Shown one piece after another: positions 42,131 through 51,851 of a stretch of DNA of 64,000 bases. A program made the translations under genes and the position numbers. Under the pieces are notes generated by a model, which saw only the letters and a list, made by a program, of their open reading frames with translations, made no database searches and was not told where the DNA came from. Every line of letters begins with the position of its first letter. Positions within the stretch are counted from its first letter, which is position 1. The stretch comes from Ignavibacteriota bacterium (GTDB lineage: Bacteria; Bacteroidota; Ignavibacteria; Palsa-1295), in contig PLYO01000036.1 of NCBI GenBank assembly GCA_003151825.1, forward strand, positions 31,057 to 95,056. The letters are read 5' to 3'.

Positions 42131-43300
42131 TCAATCCTGCAAATCTTTTCCATCCTGTAAATCTTGGTTCAGGTTTTTTCTGTACACTCGGTATGTTTTA
42201 TATTTCACCCCGTTCATCATCTGCGCTGCGCGGTTCATGGGGATGTTGCTTTCCTGCACCCAGGAGGCTTCGCCATAGCGGTAACCTTTTCGTTTTGCAA
42301 CATTCATTGTTTCCGTGTAAAGCAAGGCATCTACGCCACGATGCCGATATTCCTTCAATACGCCGAGCACAATAATTCGAATGGTGTCGATTGCTTTTTT
42401 CTTCGTCAGCAGTTTCCATATTCCGATGGGAAGATTGGCGATGCCGCGTGGAATTTTTATTCCCGAATGAAATGCCTGATTGACATCGGGAAGCGAAAGC
42501 GCGAAACCAACGGCCCGTCCATCGACTTCGGCAAAAAGAACTAATTCCGGATCGTAGATTTGCTTTAAGTCCCTTGCAAGAAAATCCATCTCGGCATCCG
42601 TGAAGGGAACGAAACCCTCATTTTGCCATGCCGCGTTGTAAATCCGTTTGATATGCTCGACCTCTTCCGCAAATCGTTTTGTATTCATGGGGCGAACGGT
42701 GATCTTGTTCCGCTCGGCCATCGCTTTCGAAACGCGGACTAATTTATCCGAGCGAGCCGTATCCTGCGAAAGCAGATAAGCGTAGAGGTCTTGCTCTTTA
42801 GCATATCCGTTTTGCTCGATGAGAGCAGCATAATAAGGAGGATTATACGTCATAAGCAGGACAGGCGGGCGATCGAAGCCATCGATGAGCAGACCGTATT
42901 CGTCATTGGAGGAAGGGTTTGCCGGCCCGTAAACAATGTTCATTTCGCGCTCTTTGAGCCATGACTCAGCAACCTGAAACAACGCCTTAGCAACGTTGGC
43001 ATCATCGATGCACTCGAAGAATCCAAAAAATCCGGCGCGCTCGTTTTGCGCTTGGTTATAGTTGTGATTGACGATTGCCGCAATGCGTCCCACCGGCTGG
43101 CCATTGCGTTCGGCAAGCCACCATCCCGTCTCAGCATGGGAATAGAATGGGTTCTTCTTCTCGTCGATGAGCTTCATCCGATCCATTTCGAGCGGAGGAA
43201 CCCAGTTGGGATCATCGCGATAAATATCCCACATCATGCGCACGAAGCGGCGCTTGTCCTGCCGGGAAGAAATTTTGCGTATGGTCACGTTTTCGCTCAT
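42131..43300 (-). CDS. GNAT-like acyltransferase protein (free-standing paralogue of the fused domain)
   Basis: The 389-residue protein is closely similar over its whole length to the C-terminal part of the fusion enzyme at 46950-49388. Matching blocks include [54 protein letters not shown] and FFGFFECIDD. The N-terminal part looks like a GNAT fold with an acyltransferase role. Bacterial ceramide synthases are also reported to be GNAT-like. The C terminus ends DLQDGKDLQD, encoded by a palindromic ctgcaaatc/ctgtaaatc repeat. The ATG at 43300 is preferred over an upstream TTG. Confidence 0.75.
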   Translation of the reverse strand: MSENVTIRKISSRQDKRRFVRMMWDIYRDDPNWVPPLEMDRMKLIDEKKNPFYSHAETGWWLAERNGQPVGRIAAIVNHNYNQAQNERAGFFGFFECIDDANVAKALFQVAESWLKEREMNIVYGPANPSSNDEYGLLIDGFDRPPVLLMTYNPPYYAALIEQNGYAKEQDLYAYLLSQDTARSDKLVRVSKAMAERNKITVRPMNTKRFAEEVEHIKRIYNAAWQNEGFVPFTDAEMDFLARDLKQIYDPELVLFAEVDGRAVGFALSLPDVNQAFHSGIKIPRGIANLPIGIWKLLTKKKAIDTIRIIVLGVLKEYRHRGVDALLYTETMNVAKRKGYRYGEASWVQESNIPMNRAAQMMNGVKYKTYRVYRKNLNQDLQDGKDLQD

Positions 43301-43312
43301 GGTGCGCAAGTC

Positions 43313-44017
43313 TCAGTTTTGATCGGAGCTGGCTGGGGGTGTTTTCATCTGCTCGTTTGCCTTGGCATTAGCTTTTCGCATATCCTCGTTTGCTTTGTTC
43401 AGCTCTTTGGTATCCGCATCGACGATCTTCATTCGCTTCCGGTATTCCGTCTGATCCTTTTTCGCGGCAAATGTAAACGTGTCGTGATCGAGCGAATAAG
43501 AAGTATGTTGTAAATAAAGAAGCACATTGAGCGCATCGGAATAAAGCTTGCTCATCGCGTCGATAAACACATTGAACGCGTTTCGGTCTTCGTGGAAGGA
43601 TGCATCCAAATCATGGATCGATTGCGCATCGATATTGGGAGGTATTTCGACTGCGAGGACATAGAGAGAATCCTCGAAATCTCGTGCGATCGAGTCGCTC
43701 GAGAGGCGTTCATGCTTCAAATAATCGATAAACTCAATGAGGCGCGAGACGTTGGCGGAAACGTCGGCGGAATCCAACTTGCGTGTTTCGAGCGGTGCGG
43801 CAGCGTTCATTGCCGTGAGGCGAGTGTTAAGTTCGGCGTTTTCCGCATTCGCGCGGGTGGTCATCGCTTTAATGACGCTATTGAGCCGGTTCTCAAAAGC
43901 AATCCGCACGCGATCCTGCGGGGATTGCGTTTGCTGGGCGCGAAGCTGCGATGCGAAAAAAAGAAAGAGCAGCAGCGCGCTCGTGAATCTTAGAACAGGG
44001 AAACGAGCAAACATCAT
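43313..44017 (-). CDS. Exported helical protein, function unknown
   Basis: The 234-residue protein has a signal peptide (ALLLFLFFASQLRAQ) and a long helical body rich in charged residues with a C-terminal Lys/Asn/Ala tail. I recognise no family. It lies upstream of the GNAT-like gene by 12 bases, so the two are probably co-transcribed. Periplasmic location is inferred. Confidence 0.65.
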   Translation of the reverse strand: MMFARFPVLRFTSALLLFLFFASQLRAQQTQSPQDRVRIAFENRLNSVIKAMTTRANAENAELNTRLTAMNAAAPLETRKLDSADVSANVSRLIEFIDYLKHERLSSDSIARDFEDSLYVLAVEIPPNIDAQSIHDLDASFHEDRNAFNVFIDAMSKLYSDALNVLLYLQHTSYSLDHDTFTFAAKKDQTEYRKRMKIVDADTKELNKANEDMRKANAKANEQMKTPPASSDQN

Positions 44018-44071
44018 CCTACGACAACCGCGCTTCGAGGGTTAAAGATTCGCTGACCTAAAAACAAGAAA

Positions 44072-44091
44072 GGGTACGCTCTGGCGTACCC
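44072..44091. terminator. Hairpin between convergently spaced genes
   Basis: Arms gggtacgc (44072-44079) and gcgtaccc (44084-44091) form an 8-base stem with loop tctg in the gap between the OmpA gene stop and the next gene start. It fits a rho-independent terminator for the OmpA gene read on the minus strand, with a weak T-rich tail. Confidence 0.65.
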
Positions 44092-44117
44092 TTCCCATTA
44101 ATACCATTTCCTTTCGT

Positions 44118-45335
44118 TTAAGTTTTGACAAACTCGACCCGGCGGTTATTCGCTTTTCCTTCGGGTGTATCATTACGGACGATCGGCACCGTGGCGCCGA
44201 AGCCCTTCGTTGTCAAGCGTGAGCCATCGATGCCCATCGCGACAAGCTGCGCCTTTACCGCATCGGCGCGCTGCTGCGAGAGCGTCATGTTCGAAGATGC
44301 AGAGCCATCGCTGTCGGTGTGGCCATCGATCTCCATGTTTACATTGGAATTCGATTTCAAAAATTTTGCGACATCGTTCAATACCCCCATGCTTTGCGGC
44401 AGGATGGTCGCTTTGCCGGCATCGAAGGTAATGCCATGGGTGACGAACTTCCCATTCGTGAGAATATTTCCGATTGCGTTTGCCGAGCCGCCGGAGGCAA
44501 TGCGGACATTCCGGAACGTAGTCGGCTGCGTCTCCGAGCCAACGCCGCCAATATAGAGACTCACCGGCACGAAACCGCATTGTGGAACGACAAGCGCGCG
44601 CGTGTTATCTATATAGGCTTTCAATTGACCATTTTTGTATATGATCGCGGCATGATGCCACTTTCCATTGTAGTCCGCGTCCGACCCCACGTCGTTGCCG
44701 GAGAAGTTTTTTGTAAAACCGCCAGTCTCCACCGAATGACCGAACGACACATCGTGACTGTCATGCGCTGCATCGAAAAAATGGACCATGGGCGCATACC
44801 CGCCATTGGCAAGGTAATCGAATTCGATCGTGAATGGATCGGTCAGATAATTAGTGGTCGTCATGCGTGGCGAGATCATACCGTAGTTGCCAGCGGTCAT
44901 ACAAAATGCCTCTGCCCCTTGCACAGCATTGACTACGCCCTGCCCGGCCTGGAGATCCCAGTGCGCCGGAAACTCGCCGTCCTGATCGGATGTGAAATCA
45001 TCGGAAAAAATGATCGTATCTCCGGGCTTGAAATCGTAATTCTGGTAGGCGGCAAAAGATTGCGGCGATGCCGCAGGAGCGTTTGCAGCGGGAGCGTTTG
45101 TGGCAGCGGGTACGTTGGCGGGGTTCGAAGCGCTCGAATCAGTGTGAGCAGGGCCGTTTTGATGGCCATTGCCGAGCAGCGTGTCCATCACATTGCCCGT
45201 GGTCTGGCTGGCCTTATCGTTGACTTTTCCTAATGCGGTATTCTGAACGGTATCCGAGATCGAACTGAGCGTGCCGCAGCTCGCAAAAAGTATGGATGCG
45301 ATGAGGAGTGCACAGGAAGCAATTGTCTGTTTCAT
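44118..45335 (-). CDS. OmpA-family lipoprotein with concanavalin-like domain
   Basis: A lipoprotein signal (ALLIASILFASCG) is followed by an Ala/Asn-rich linker and a beta-sandwich region (FSDDFTSDQDGEFPAHWDL, WHHAAIIYKNGQLKAYIDN) of the laminin-G/concanavalin type. The C terminus is an OmpA-like peptidoglycan-binding domain (VNMEIDGHTDSDGSASSNM, LSQQRADAVKAQLV, KGFGATVPI, NRRVEF). It probably anchors the outer membrane to the cell wall. The ATG at 45335 starts the lipoprotein signal. Confidence 0.9.
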   Translation of the reverse strand: MKQTIASCALLIASILFASCGTLSSISDTVQNTALGKVNDKASQTTGNVMDTLLGNGHQNGPAHTDSSASNPANVPAATNAPAANAPAASPQSFAAYQNYDFKPGDTIIFSDDFTSDQDGEFPAHWDLQAGQGVVNAVQGAEAFCMTAGNYGMISPRMTTTNYLTDPFTIEFDYLANGGYAPMVHFFDAAHDSHDVSFGHSVETGGFTKNFSGNDVGSDADYNGKWHHAAIIYKNGQLKAYIDNTRALVVPQCGFVPVSLYIGGVGSETQPTTFRNVRIASGGSANAIGNILTNGKFVTHGITFDAGKATILPQSMGVLNDVAKFLKSNSNVNMEIDGHTDSDGSASSNMTLSQQRADAVKAQLVAMGIDGSRLTTKGFGATVPIVRNDTPEGKANNRRVEFVKT

Positions 45336-45489
45336 TTTGGATTTTCGAGAAATTAAGTATCGGTTCACCCCACGGAAATGCAAAAAAGTAACACCGCTAC
45401 GGTTTAGCGCAAGCGGCGATGCTCCGATCCCGGTGATTCGTTCCATCCAGCCAGACTCACATCTTCTCCGCGCGGCTCTCCGGCAAGCT

Positions 45490-46038
45490 TCACGGTAGCC
45501 TCTTGAATTTAGTGAGCACCGCTTTGTATTTATTCGTGAAATTGATCTTACTAAGTTGTTTGATACTCTGCAGGGCAGGTTTGACAGGGGTTTTAGCTTT
45601 CATGCAAGTGTTGTCCATTAATGTGATCGTAACCTTGCTCGCTGGCTGCCCCTGCCCACTCACGGTAAAGGATGGATTGATGGCAGGGGGAGAATTAGTC
45701 GTAGTTGTCGGCTCTAGACCAACGCTGCAATCGCTCTGGCACATGACAAGGATGCCATAGGTCGTATTCGGCTGGAGCGGCACGCTTTTGGACTGGCCCG
45801 GAAACAGAGTGTCGGCGCTGTTGCCGACCCATATTCCACATGTGCTATATTGCATAACAGAGTTACTGCCGGTTCCGTTAGAGGGATTGATCGAAACAAC
45901 AATGTCACCGGCGATGCCGCCGATCGTCAGAGAGGGGTTAGGGCATGAGTTCGTTGTCATCTCGAAGTATTGCGCTTGCGCCGCAAGCGGCGATAAGAAT
46001 AGAAGGAGTGCTACCGTGATTAATTTTATGGTCTTCAT
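45490..46038 (-). CDS. Secreted protein, tandem paralogue 1
   Basis: The 182-residue protein has a signal peptide (VALLLFLSPLAAQAQ) and a mature part with conserved Cys: TNSCPNPSLTIGG, YSTCGIW, VMCQSDCS, DNTCMKAKT. It is about 60% identical by eye to the next gene, and both end in a KINFTNKYKA-type segment. No family is recognised. The Cys pattern suggests disulfides and an extracellular beta-sandwich. Confidence 0.7.
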   Translation of the reverse strand: MKTIKLITVALLLFLSPLAAQAQYFEMTTNSCPNPSLTIGGIAGDIVVSINPSNGTGSNSVMQYSTCGIWVGNSADTLFPGQSKSVPLQPNTTYGILVMCQSDCSVGLEPTTTTNSPPAINPSFTVSGQGQPASKVTITLMDNTCMKAKTPVKPALQSIKQLSKINFTNKYKAVLTKFKRLP

Positions 46039-46184
46039 GTTCGTAAATGGTTATGTCTGAATGACTGGTTTTTCAATGAATCGTTAGCTGAGAACGGCGG
46101 AGGATGATCATCCTCCGAACCTCTAAATACAAAGATACGAAATTTTTAGACGGCTTGCATGAAAAGTCGCAGCGAGTTCCCCGT

Positions 46185-46733
46185 TCATTTTATGCCTTTT
46201 GGGAACGCCGTTTTGTATTTATTCGTGAAATTGGTTTTATTAAGTTGCTTAATACTCTGCAGGGCAGGGTTGACCGGGGTTTTAGCTTTCATGCAAATGC
46301 CATTCATGAATGTAATCGTAACGCTGCCAGCAACCGGCTGCCCTTTCTGCGTCTCCACGGTAGTCCATGGATTGATGGCGAGGGGAGAGTTAGTGGTAGT
46401 GGTCGCTTCCAGATCGTCGGCGCAAGCGCCCAAGCACCCGACCCAGATCCCATAGGTCAGATTTGGCGCGAGCGACACACTCTTGGACTGGCCTGGCTGT
46501 AGCAGGGTGGCGTTGCCGGTGGTGAAATTCGTACATGTGCTATACGTCTGCCCAGAGCTACCGCTGGTCCCGTTGGCAGCAGAGAAGCAAACAAGAATGT
46601 CACCGGAAATGCCGCTAAACGTCAGAGAGGGATTAGGGCATGAGTTCGTTGTCATCTCGAAGTATTGTTGCGCTCGCGATGCAAGCGGCAATAAGAGAAG
46701 GAGTGCTACTACGCTTAATTTTAAGGTCTTCAT
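46185..46733 (-). CDS. Secreted protein, tandem paralogue 2
   Basis: The 182-residue protein repeats the layout of the gene at 45490: signal peptide, FEMTTNSCPNPSLTFSG, YSTCTNF, WVGCLGACADD, MNGICMKAKTPVNPALQS. The two genes are a tandem duplication with about 145 bases between them and have diverged, since insertions differ in the middle. Function unknown. Confidence 0.7.
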   Translation of the reverse strand: MKTLKLSVVALLLLLPLASRAQQYFEMTTNSCPNPSLTFSGISGDILVCFSAANGTSGSSGQTYSTCTNFTTGNATLLQPGQSKSVSLAPNLTYGIWVGCLGACADDLEATTTTNSPLAINPWTTVETQKGQPVAGSVTITFMNGICMKAKTPVNPALQSIKQLNKTNFTNKYKTAFPKGIK

Positions 46734-46949
46734 GTTCGTAATCGGTTGTGTCTGAATGACTTGTTTTTTAAAGAATCGTTAGTTAGGAACGGCGGAGGAC
46801 GGCCCTCCACCGAACATCTTCAAATACAAATATACGAAATTTTCAACCGACTTGCGCGAAAAGCTGCGGCGGTGGAGTATAGCACATGGGGAAATGCCAA
46901 GTTCCTACTGTGCGGAAGCTTGCGATTTCCCGGTAACTCTGACCGCTTT

Positions 46950-49388
46950 TTACACCGGCCCAATCCGTTCGTCGCCCTGATACAGCGGCTTTTCGAATAC
47001 GCGGTAACGCTTGTATGGCTCGCCGTTCATCACTTCCGCTGCGCGGGTCATCATGGCGTTATCTTCGAGCACCCACGAGGCTTCGCCATAGAGAATGCCT
47101 TTCTTTTTCGCGCGCTCCATAATCTCACGATAGAGCAACGCATCGACAGCGCGCCCGCGATATTCCGGCATCACGCCAAGCAGCACGATGCGCAGATTAT
47201 TGATGGCCTTCTTTTTTGTCATGAGATTCGAAATGGCCGTCGGGAGGTTCATCGCGCCTTTGGGTATCGGCTTGCCGGCCAAGAACGCCTGATTGATGTC
47301 GGGGATACAGAGCGAAAATCCGATCGTCTGTGGCTTGCCGTCTGCGCCCGGCGCTTCCGCAAAAAGGACAAAATCGGGATCGATGATTTGTTTGAGTTCC
47401 GAAGCGAGCATCGTGATTTCATCCGCATCCAGCGGAACGGCGCCCCAATTTTCTTCCCAGCCGCGCGAATAGAGATCGCGAATCAGGTTTACCTCCTCAT
47501 CGTACTTCTTCATATCGAGTGAGCGAATCTTTACCTTGGAGCGCTCGCGTAGGATGTTCGTCACCCGCTCGATTTTTGAGGAGAGCGATATTGCTTCCGT
47601 GATCTTCCAGGCAAGAAGGTCCTGTACTTTGCCATAGCCAGCTTTTTCCCAAAGCGTCTTGTAATAGGAAGGATGATAGGGCATCATGACCGCAGGTGGA
47701 TATTCGAAGCCTTCTACAAGCAAACCTACTTCATCATTAATTGAAGGACTTACCGGGCCGCGTACATGCTTCATGCCATGTGACCGGAGAAAATCCTCGG
47801 CAGCCAGGAATAGTGCGTTGGCAACTGACTGATCGTTAATGCATTCAAAGAATCCGACGAAGCCTGTTGTGCCATTCTCGGATGCATAAAGTTCGTTGTG
47901 GCGATGATTGATGATCGCCGCAATACGGCCAATCACTTTACCATTCGTATCTTCCGCAAGAAATAGCTGGTGGGTTGCGTGTTTATAGAATGGATTCTTC
48001 ACCTCGTCGATGAGCCTCATGCGGTCCATTTCGAGCGGTGGAACCCAATTTTTTTCATTTTCATAGAGATTCCACGGCAGGCGCACGAAACGCAATTTAT
48101 CTTTCCGGTTTTCGACTTTTCGAATTTTTGTTGTTGCAAAGGACGAAACGGACGGAAGCGACTTAATGGAAGTAACAGCATCCGATGTCTCCTCTTCATC
48201 GAGAACGCCCAATTCTTCGCCAATTTCTTTAAAAAGTTCTAAGATTCTATCGAGGTGGTGCTTTTCGTGCGTGGCCATGTAGCTGGTGCGCATCATCTGC
48301 ATACCTTGCATGACGCCGGGCACAACGAAGGCATTCACGAATACGCCGGCGTCGAAGAGTTTACGCCAGAAGACCAACGTCTTTATATCGTCGCCGATAA
48401 TGACAGGAACAATTCCTGTTTTCGACTCGATGACTTTAAATCCCATCGCTTTGAACTCGCGGCGCATGTAATCCGCGTTGTCGATGAGATGCCGGATGCG
48501 TTCCGGCTCTTCACGAAGAATTTTAAGCGACATCAGCGCCGCAGCAACGGAAGCCGGCGTGGGACTCGCCGAAAAGATCAGAGCAGGGGATTGGTGCTTG
48601 ATATAATTGATGACGCGCTCCTCGCCAACGACAAAACCACCCAAGCTCGCGAACGTCTTCGAAAACGTTCCCATCGTCATATCCGTCTCTTTGACGAGAT
48701 TGAAATAGCTTGCCGTGCCGCGGCCACCTTCGCCGATCACGCCAACGGCATGAGCATCATCGACCATAATGCGGGCATTATAGCGTTTTGCAATCTCGAC
48801 CATGCGTGGCAAATCGACGATCTCTCCGGAAGTCGAAAAAACACCATCGCTAACGATGAGCTTTGGCGCATCCGCCGGAAGTTTAGAGATGCGGCGCTCC
48901 AGATCGTTCATGTCGTTGTGATTGTATCGCACGACCTCGCCGTACATGCCTTTCGACATGAGATTACCTGCCACGATGCAGGCGTGATTATCTTTATCGC
49001 TAATCACATAATCCCCGCGCTGGCAAAGCGTGGGAATAACTCCCTGCGCGGTCTGGTAGCCTGTCGAGAAAAGAAGGCAAGCTTCCTTTTGAAAATAATC
49101 GGCCATCTCGCGCTCGAGTTCTTCGTGCAACCGCACCGTCCCGGTAAGGTAGCGAGAGCCGGAGCAGCCCGTCCCGTAACGCTCGATAGCTTTGATCGCA
49201 GCTTCTTTCACGCGCGGATCGGCCGTCAGTCCCAAATAGTTATTCGAGCCGGCCATGATCATTTTCCGGCCCTCGATCTGTACGACCGGGCCTTCGTTTT
49301 CTTCTATAGCGCGGAAATAAGGATAATAACCGGCTTCCTTGACCTCATCGGCGCGCGTGAAGTCGTAACATTTTTGAAATAAATCCAC
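46950..49388 (-). CDS. Alpha-oxoamine synthase (serine palmitoyltransferase-like) fused to a GNAT-like domain
   Basis: Residues 1-398 form a PLP-dependent alpha-oxoamine synthase: SNNYLGL (48-54), [22 protein letters not shown] (209-219) and [12 protein letters not shown] with the PLP Lys244. It would condense an amino acid with an acyl-CoA; serine palmitoyltransferase is the closest reading. Residues about 421-812 match the free-standing GNAT-like protein at 42131-43300 ([32 protein letters not shown]). Fusion of both steps suggests a two-domain enzyme for sphingolipid-type lipids. That is inferred; the amino acid and the second acyl group are unknown. Confidence 0.88.
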   Translation of the reverse strand: MDLFQKCYDFTRADEVKEAGYYPYFRAIEENEGPVVQIEGRKMIMAGSNNYLGLTADPRVKEAAIKAIERYGTGCSGSRYLTGTVRLHEELEREMADYFQKEACLLFSTGYQTAQGVIPTLCQRGDYVISDKDNHACIVAGNLMSKGMYGEVVRYNHNDMNDLERRISKLPADAPKLIVSDGVFSTSGEIVDLPRMVEIAKRYNARIMVDDAHAVGVIGEGGRGTASYFNLVKETDMTMGTFSKTFASLGGFVVGEERVINYIKHQSPALIFSASPTPASVAAALMSLKILREEPERIRHLIDNADYMRREFKAMGFKVIESKTGIVPVIIGDDIKTLVFWRKLFDAGVFVNAFVVPGVMQGMQMMRTSYMATHEKHHLDRILELFKEIGEELGVLDEEETSDAVTSIKSLPSVSSFATTKIRKVENRKDKLRFVRLPWNLYENEKNWVPPLEMDRMRLIDEVKNPFYKHATHQLFLAEDTNGKVIGRIAAIINHRHNELYASENGTTGFVGFFECINDQSVANALFLAAEDFLRSHGMKHVRGPVSPSINDEVGLLVEGFEYPPAVMMPYHPSYYKTLWEKAGYGKVQDLLAWKITEAISLSSKIERVTNILRERSKVKIRSLDMKKYDEEVNLIRDLYSRGWEENWGAVPLDADEITMLASELKQIIDPDFVLFAEAPGADGKPQTIGFSLCIPDINQAFLAGKPIPKGAMNLPTAISNLMTKKKAINNLRIVLLGVMPEYRGRAVDALLYREIMERAKKKGILYGEASWVLEDNAMMTRAAEVMNGEPYKRYRVFEKPLYQGDERIGPV

Positions 49389-49455
49389 AGGGTGGGGAAA
49401 TTATGAATTATGAAGTATGAATTATGAAAGGAGGTGAATTGTAGTAAACGCAAAT

Positions 49456-49474
49456 GGGGAGTTCTGAACTCCCC
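49456..49474 (-). terminator. Hairpin downstream of the arylsulfotransferase-like gene
   Basis: Arms ggggagtt (49456-49463) and aactcccc (49467-49474) form an 8-base stem with a three-base loop beyond the stop of the 49507-51477 gene. A short T-containing tail follows on the minus strand. It is a plausible rho-independent terminator. Confidence 0.7.
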
Positions 49475-49506
49475 GTTGCCTCATAATCTCGAAAATAGCT
49501 CTTTCG

Positions 49507-51477
49507 TTATCGCAGGACTACGAGTTGTCGGCTAACCGTCACGCTTTCGCCACGCAAAACGAGTTCGTACGCGCCGTTCGGGAGATCGCCGGTTTCGATT
49601 TCGAGCGCGCTGACAGGCATTCCGAGCGGGCCTGCAAAATAATCGCGGACTTTCCGGCCAACGGCGTCATATAACCCAAGCTGGATGGGCTGTCCGGATG
49701 GCGCGCTCAGAATTACTCGGGAGCTGCCATTGGATGGGTTCGGAAATGGCTCGCCGAGAACAAGCCGGCTCTCGATCTGCGACGATGAAGCCACTCCACT
49801 TGGCGGCATTTTAATCGGAAACTTGAATGCCCGATAGATCAGTAATGTCCCCTGAACGTCCATCTCAAAAGTAATCTTTCCGCCGGAATCGACCTCCGTA
49901 ACGGCATGCTGGGGAATAAATCCGGTTCCTCCGGCATAAAGGCCCCAGCTTATGAGCGTGTTGCCATTGGGGAGTCGCTGGACGTATCCCATGGCATTGC
50001 TCTTAATAGTCGAATCGTGATCGTAGTGCCAGACAAGCGTAGCCGTCATGTTATTGACATCGAGATCGTACTCACACGCGCGCGCGTAAGTTTGATTCGT
50101 ATTCGTGTCAATAGAAATTTGCGGAGGCGTGACACTCGAATCGTAATTGGTATCGTACACAGTGGCAACAAAATGACCGTAATTGCCATTATCGAAAAGC
50201 GTGAGATGGCCATTTGCGATACGGCGAATGGCGTGTTGATGCGAAAAATGAATCGAGTCATTCACGAAAGTAAACTGATTGTGCTTTCCGCCCAATCGCC
50301 AGATGATCGTGCCGACGGAATCGAAGCGGTTGATCTTCGTAATTTCGTCCATGCTTCGAGCGGATAGAAGAATATTACCATCCGTATCGGACTGGACGGC
50401 ATTGGGGTGAACAGCGTCAACGGTAGCTTCCAAAAAATTGTCGTTTGTCGCGTCGGTATCGAGATAATGCCCCGGATCCCACGAGCGCCATATCCACACT
50501 GGTTGTTGTATCGAGTTATCCACCTCCTCGATGACGGCACCGACGAGCGTTGCATTCTTCTTTCCGCCCGACACATCCTTACTCATATCCCAATTGGGCA
50601 GCGGCGCGGAGCCGATCATGAGCGCATGACCGTTGGGAAGTATTTCCATGTCATGGAAATCGGTGGTGTAGGGGCTAACCTTCTGCGTGGCAAAGCTATC
50701 GACGATAACGAAAGTGGAATCCATAATATAGTATTCGGTCGAAGTATTGATGATCGGGCCGCCGTTTACATAGCCACCTTCTGCGAAAGCAAATCGCCCA
50801 TCCGAAAGGAGCTTAAAATCCCAGTCGAGAATACGAGAGGGCTTTGCGTAATAGAGAGGATGCGCAAGCGAATCGATTATCATTCGATAATTGCCGCTAT
50901 TGCCACCCGTGTCGTCAAAAGTTGTGAGAAGAAGGTCGCCAGGTGCGGGATGGTCACTCTTAAGGATTGTCAGCGTCGGTAAATCGGATGGAAGTGAATC
51001 TGTTGCATCGAGGTTTAAGATTTTTGGTGGTTCATTGAAAGGAATTGCTTCGCCATTTGGGGTGGATTCCGAACTGCAGACCTCGAAGGAAAAAGAAACC
51101 GGCGGAATGGAAGCCCCGGCGGTTGTTCTCAAGCCGTTCTGAAGCTGAACGTTCACATGCTCACCAAGCTCGAATGGCGTGTTCGGCGTAAAAACAAGTG
51201 TGCGGCGGTCGTCCGAGAGCGCGAGGGAGCCGTCGTGTTTTCCTGAGGTCGAGCCAGTGACGAGGAATGCCTCCGCAGAGAGAGTCCCGCGATCGGCCAT
51301 ACCGGATGGCCGAATGATGATGCTGGATCGAGTTGGTACATATCGCGAGCCATCCATCGGGAAATGATATTCGATGGATGGCGTGGGTTGCGCGAACGCA
51401 TTGCCCGTGAAAAGCAGTGAAATCGCGATTAGTACCAATCCTATTGGCGGAAACGAGAGCTTGTAATAATGAACCAT
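49507..51477 (-). CDS. Arylsulfotransferase-like secreted protein with T9SS sorting domain
   Basis: The 656-residue protein has a signal peptide (VLIAISLLFTGNAFAQ), a Big-like N-terminal region (YHFPMDGSRYVPTRSSIIIR) and an arylsulfotransferase-type beta-propeller (TDFHDMEILPNGHALMIG, SHQHAIRRIANGHLTLFDNG, GYVQRLPNGNTLISWG). The C terminus is a T9SS sorting domain (EPFPNPSNGSSRVIL, LYDAVGRKVRDY, LPNGAYELVLRG). Whether the sulfotransferase activity is kept is not known; the NGN/His motifs are present. Confidence 0.85.
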   Translation of the reverse strand: MVHYYKLSFPPIGLVLIAISLLFTGNAFAQPTPSIEYHFPMDGSRYVPTRSSIIIRPSGMADRGTLSAEAFLVTGSTSGKHDGSLALSDDRRTLVFTPNTPFELGEHVNVQLQNGLRTTAGASIPPVSFSFEVCSSESTPNGEAIPFNEPPKILNLDATDSLPSDLPTLTILKSDHPAPGDLLLTTFDDTGGNSGNYRMIIDSLAHPLYYAKPSRILDWDFKLLSDGRFAFAEGGYVNGGPIINTSTEYYIMDSTFVIVDSFATQKVSPYTTDFHDMEILPNGHALMIGSAPLPNWDMSKDVSGGKKNATLVGAVIEEVDNSIQQPVWIWRSWDPGHYLDTDATNDNFLEATVDAVHPNAVQSDTDGNILLSARSMDEITKINRFDSVGTIIWRLGGKHNQFTFVNDSIHFSHQHAIRRIANGHLTLFDNGNYGHFVATVYDTNYDSSVTPPQISIDTNTNQTYARACEYDLDVNNMTATLVWHYDHDSTIKSNAMGYVQRLPNGNTLISWGLYAGGTGFIPQHAVTEVDSGGKITFEMDVQGTLLIYRAFKFPIKMPPSGVASSSQIESRLVLGEPFPNPSNGSSRVILSAPSGQPIQLGLYDAVGRKVRDYFAGPLGMPVSALEIETGDLPNGAYELVLRGESVTVSRQLVVLR

Positions 51478-51547
51478 AAGCTAAAGAGATTTTACACACT
51501 ATAAAACCCCATACTAAAAGAATTATCACAACTTTTTCAGGGGGTAA

Positions 51548-51847
51548 TTAGGCTCTCTTGATCATCGCTCCCAGCCGATCGATGTACGCCGCGAATGCTT
51601 TCCGGCCTTTTCGGCTCAACGTGTAGCTTGTCACCGGCTTCTTCGCCACGAATTGCCTTGTCACGGCGACATAGCCAGCCTCTTCGAGTTTTTTGAGATG
51701 GATGCTGAGGTTCCCATCCGTTGCGCCGATTTTCTCGCGCAGGAACGTAAACTCCGCCTCATCGACTGAAACGAGCACGGCCATGATCGCAAGCCGAATG
51801 CGCGAATGAATGACTTCATCCAGATGCTGATAATCGAAATCCGGCAT
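51548..51847 (-). CDS. Winged-helix transcriptional regulator (HTH_34 type)
   Basis: The 99-residue protein has IHSRIRLAIMAVLVSVDEAEF, LREKIGATDGNLSIHLKKLEEAGYVAV and KPVTSYTLSRKGRKAF, the pattern of a small winged-helix regulator. It follows the membrane-protein gene at 51852 by four bases, a common pair in this group. The membrane partner may sense a signal or be its target. Confidence 0.9.
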   Translation of the reverse strand: MPDFDYQHLDEVIHSRIRLAIMAVLVSVDEAEFTFLREKIGATDGNLSIHLKKLEEAGYVAVTRQFVAKKPVTSYTLSRKGRKAFAAYIDRLGAMIKRA

Positions 51848-51851
51848 AAAT

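Noticed and set aside
48255-49382. 375-codon open frame on the plus strand
   Set aside because: It is antisense to the PLP enzyme part of the fusion gene, which has clear catalytic motifs. No independent protein features are seen.
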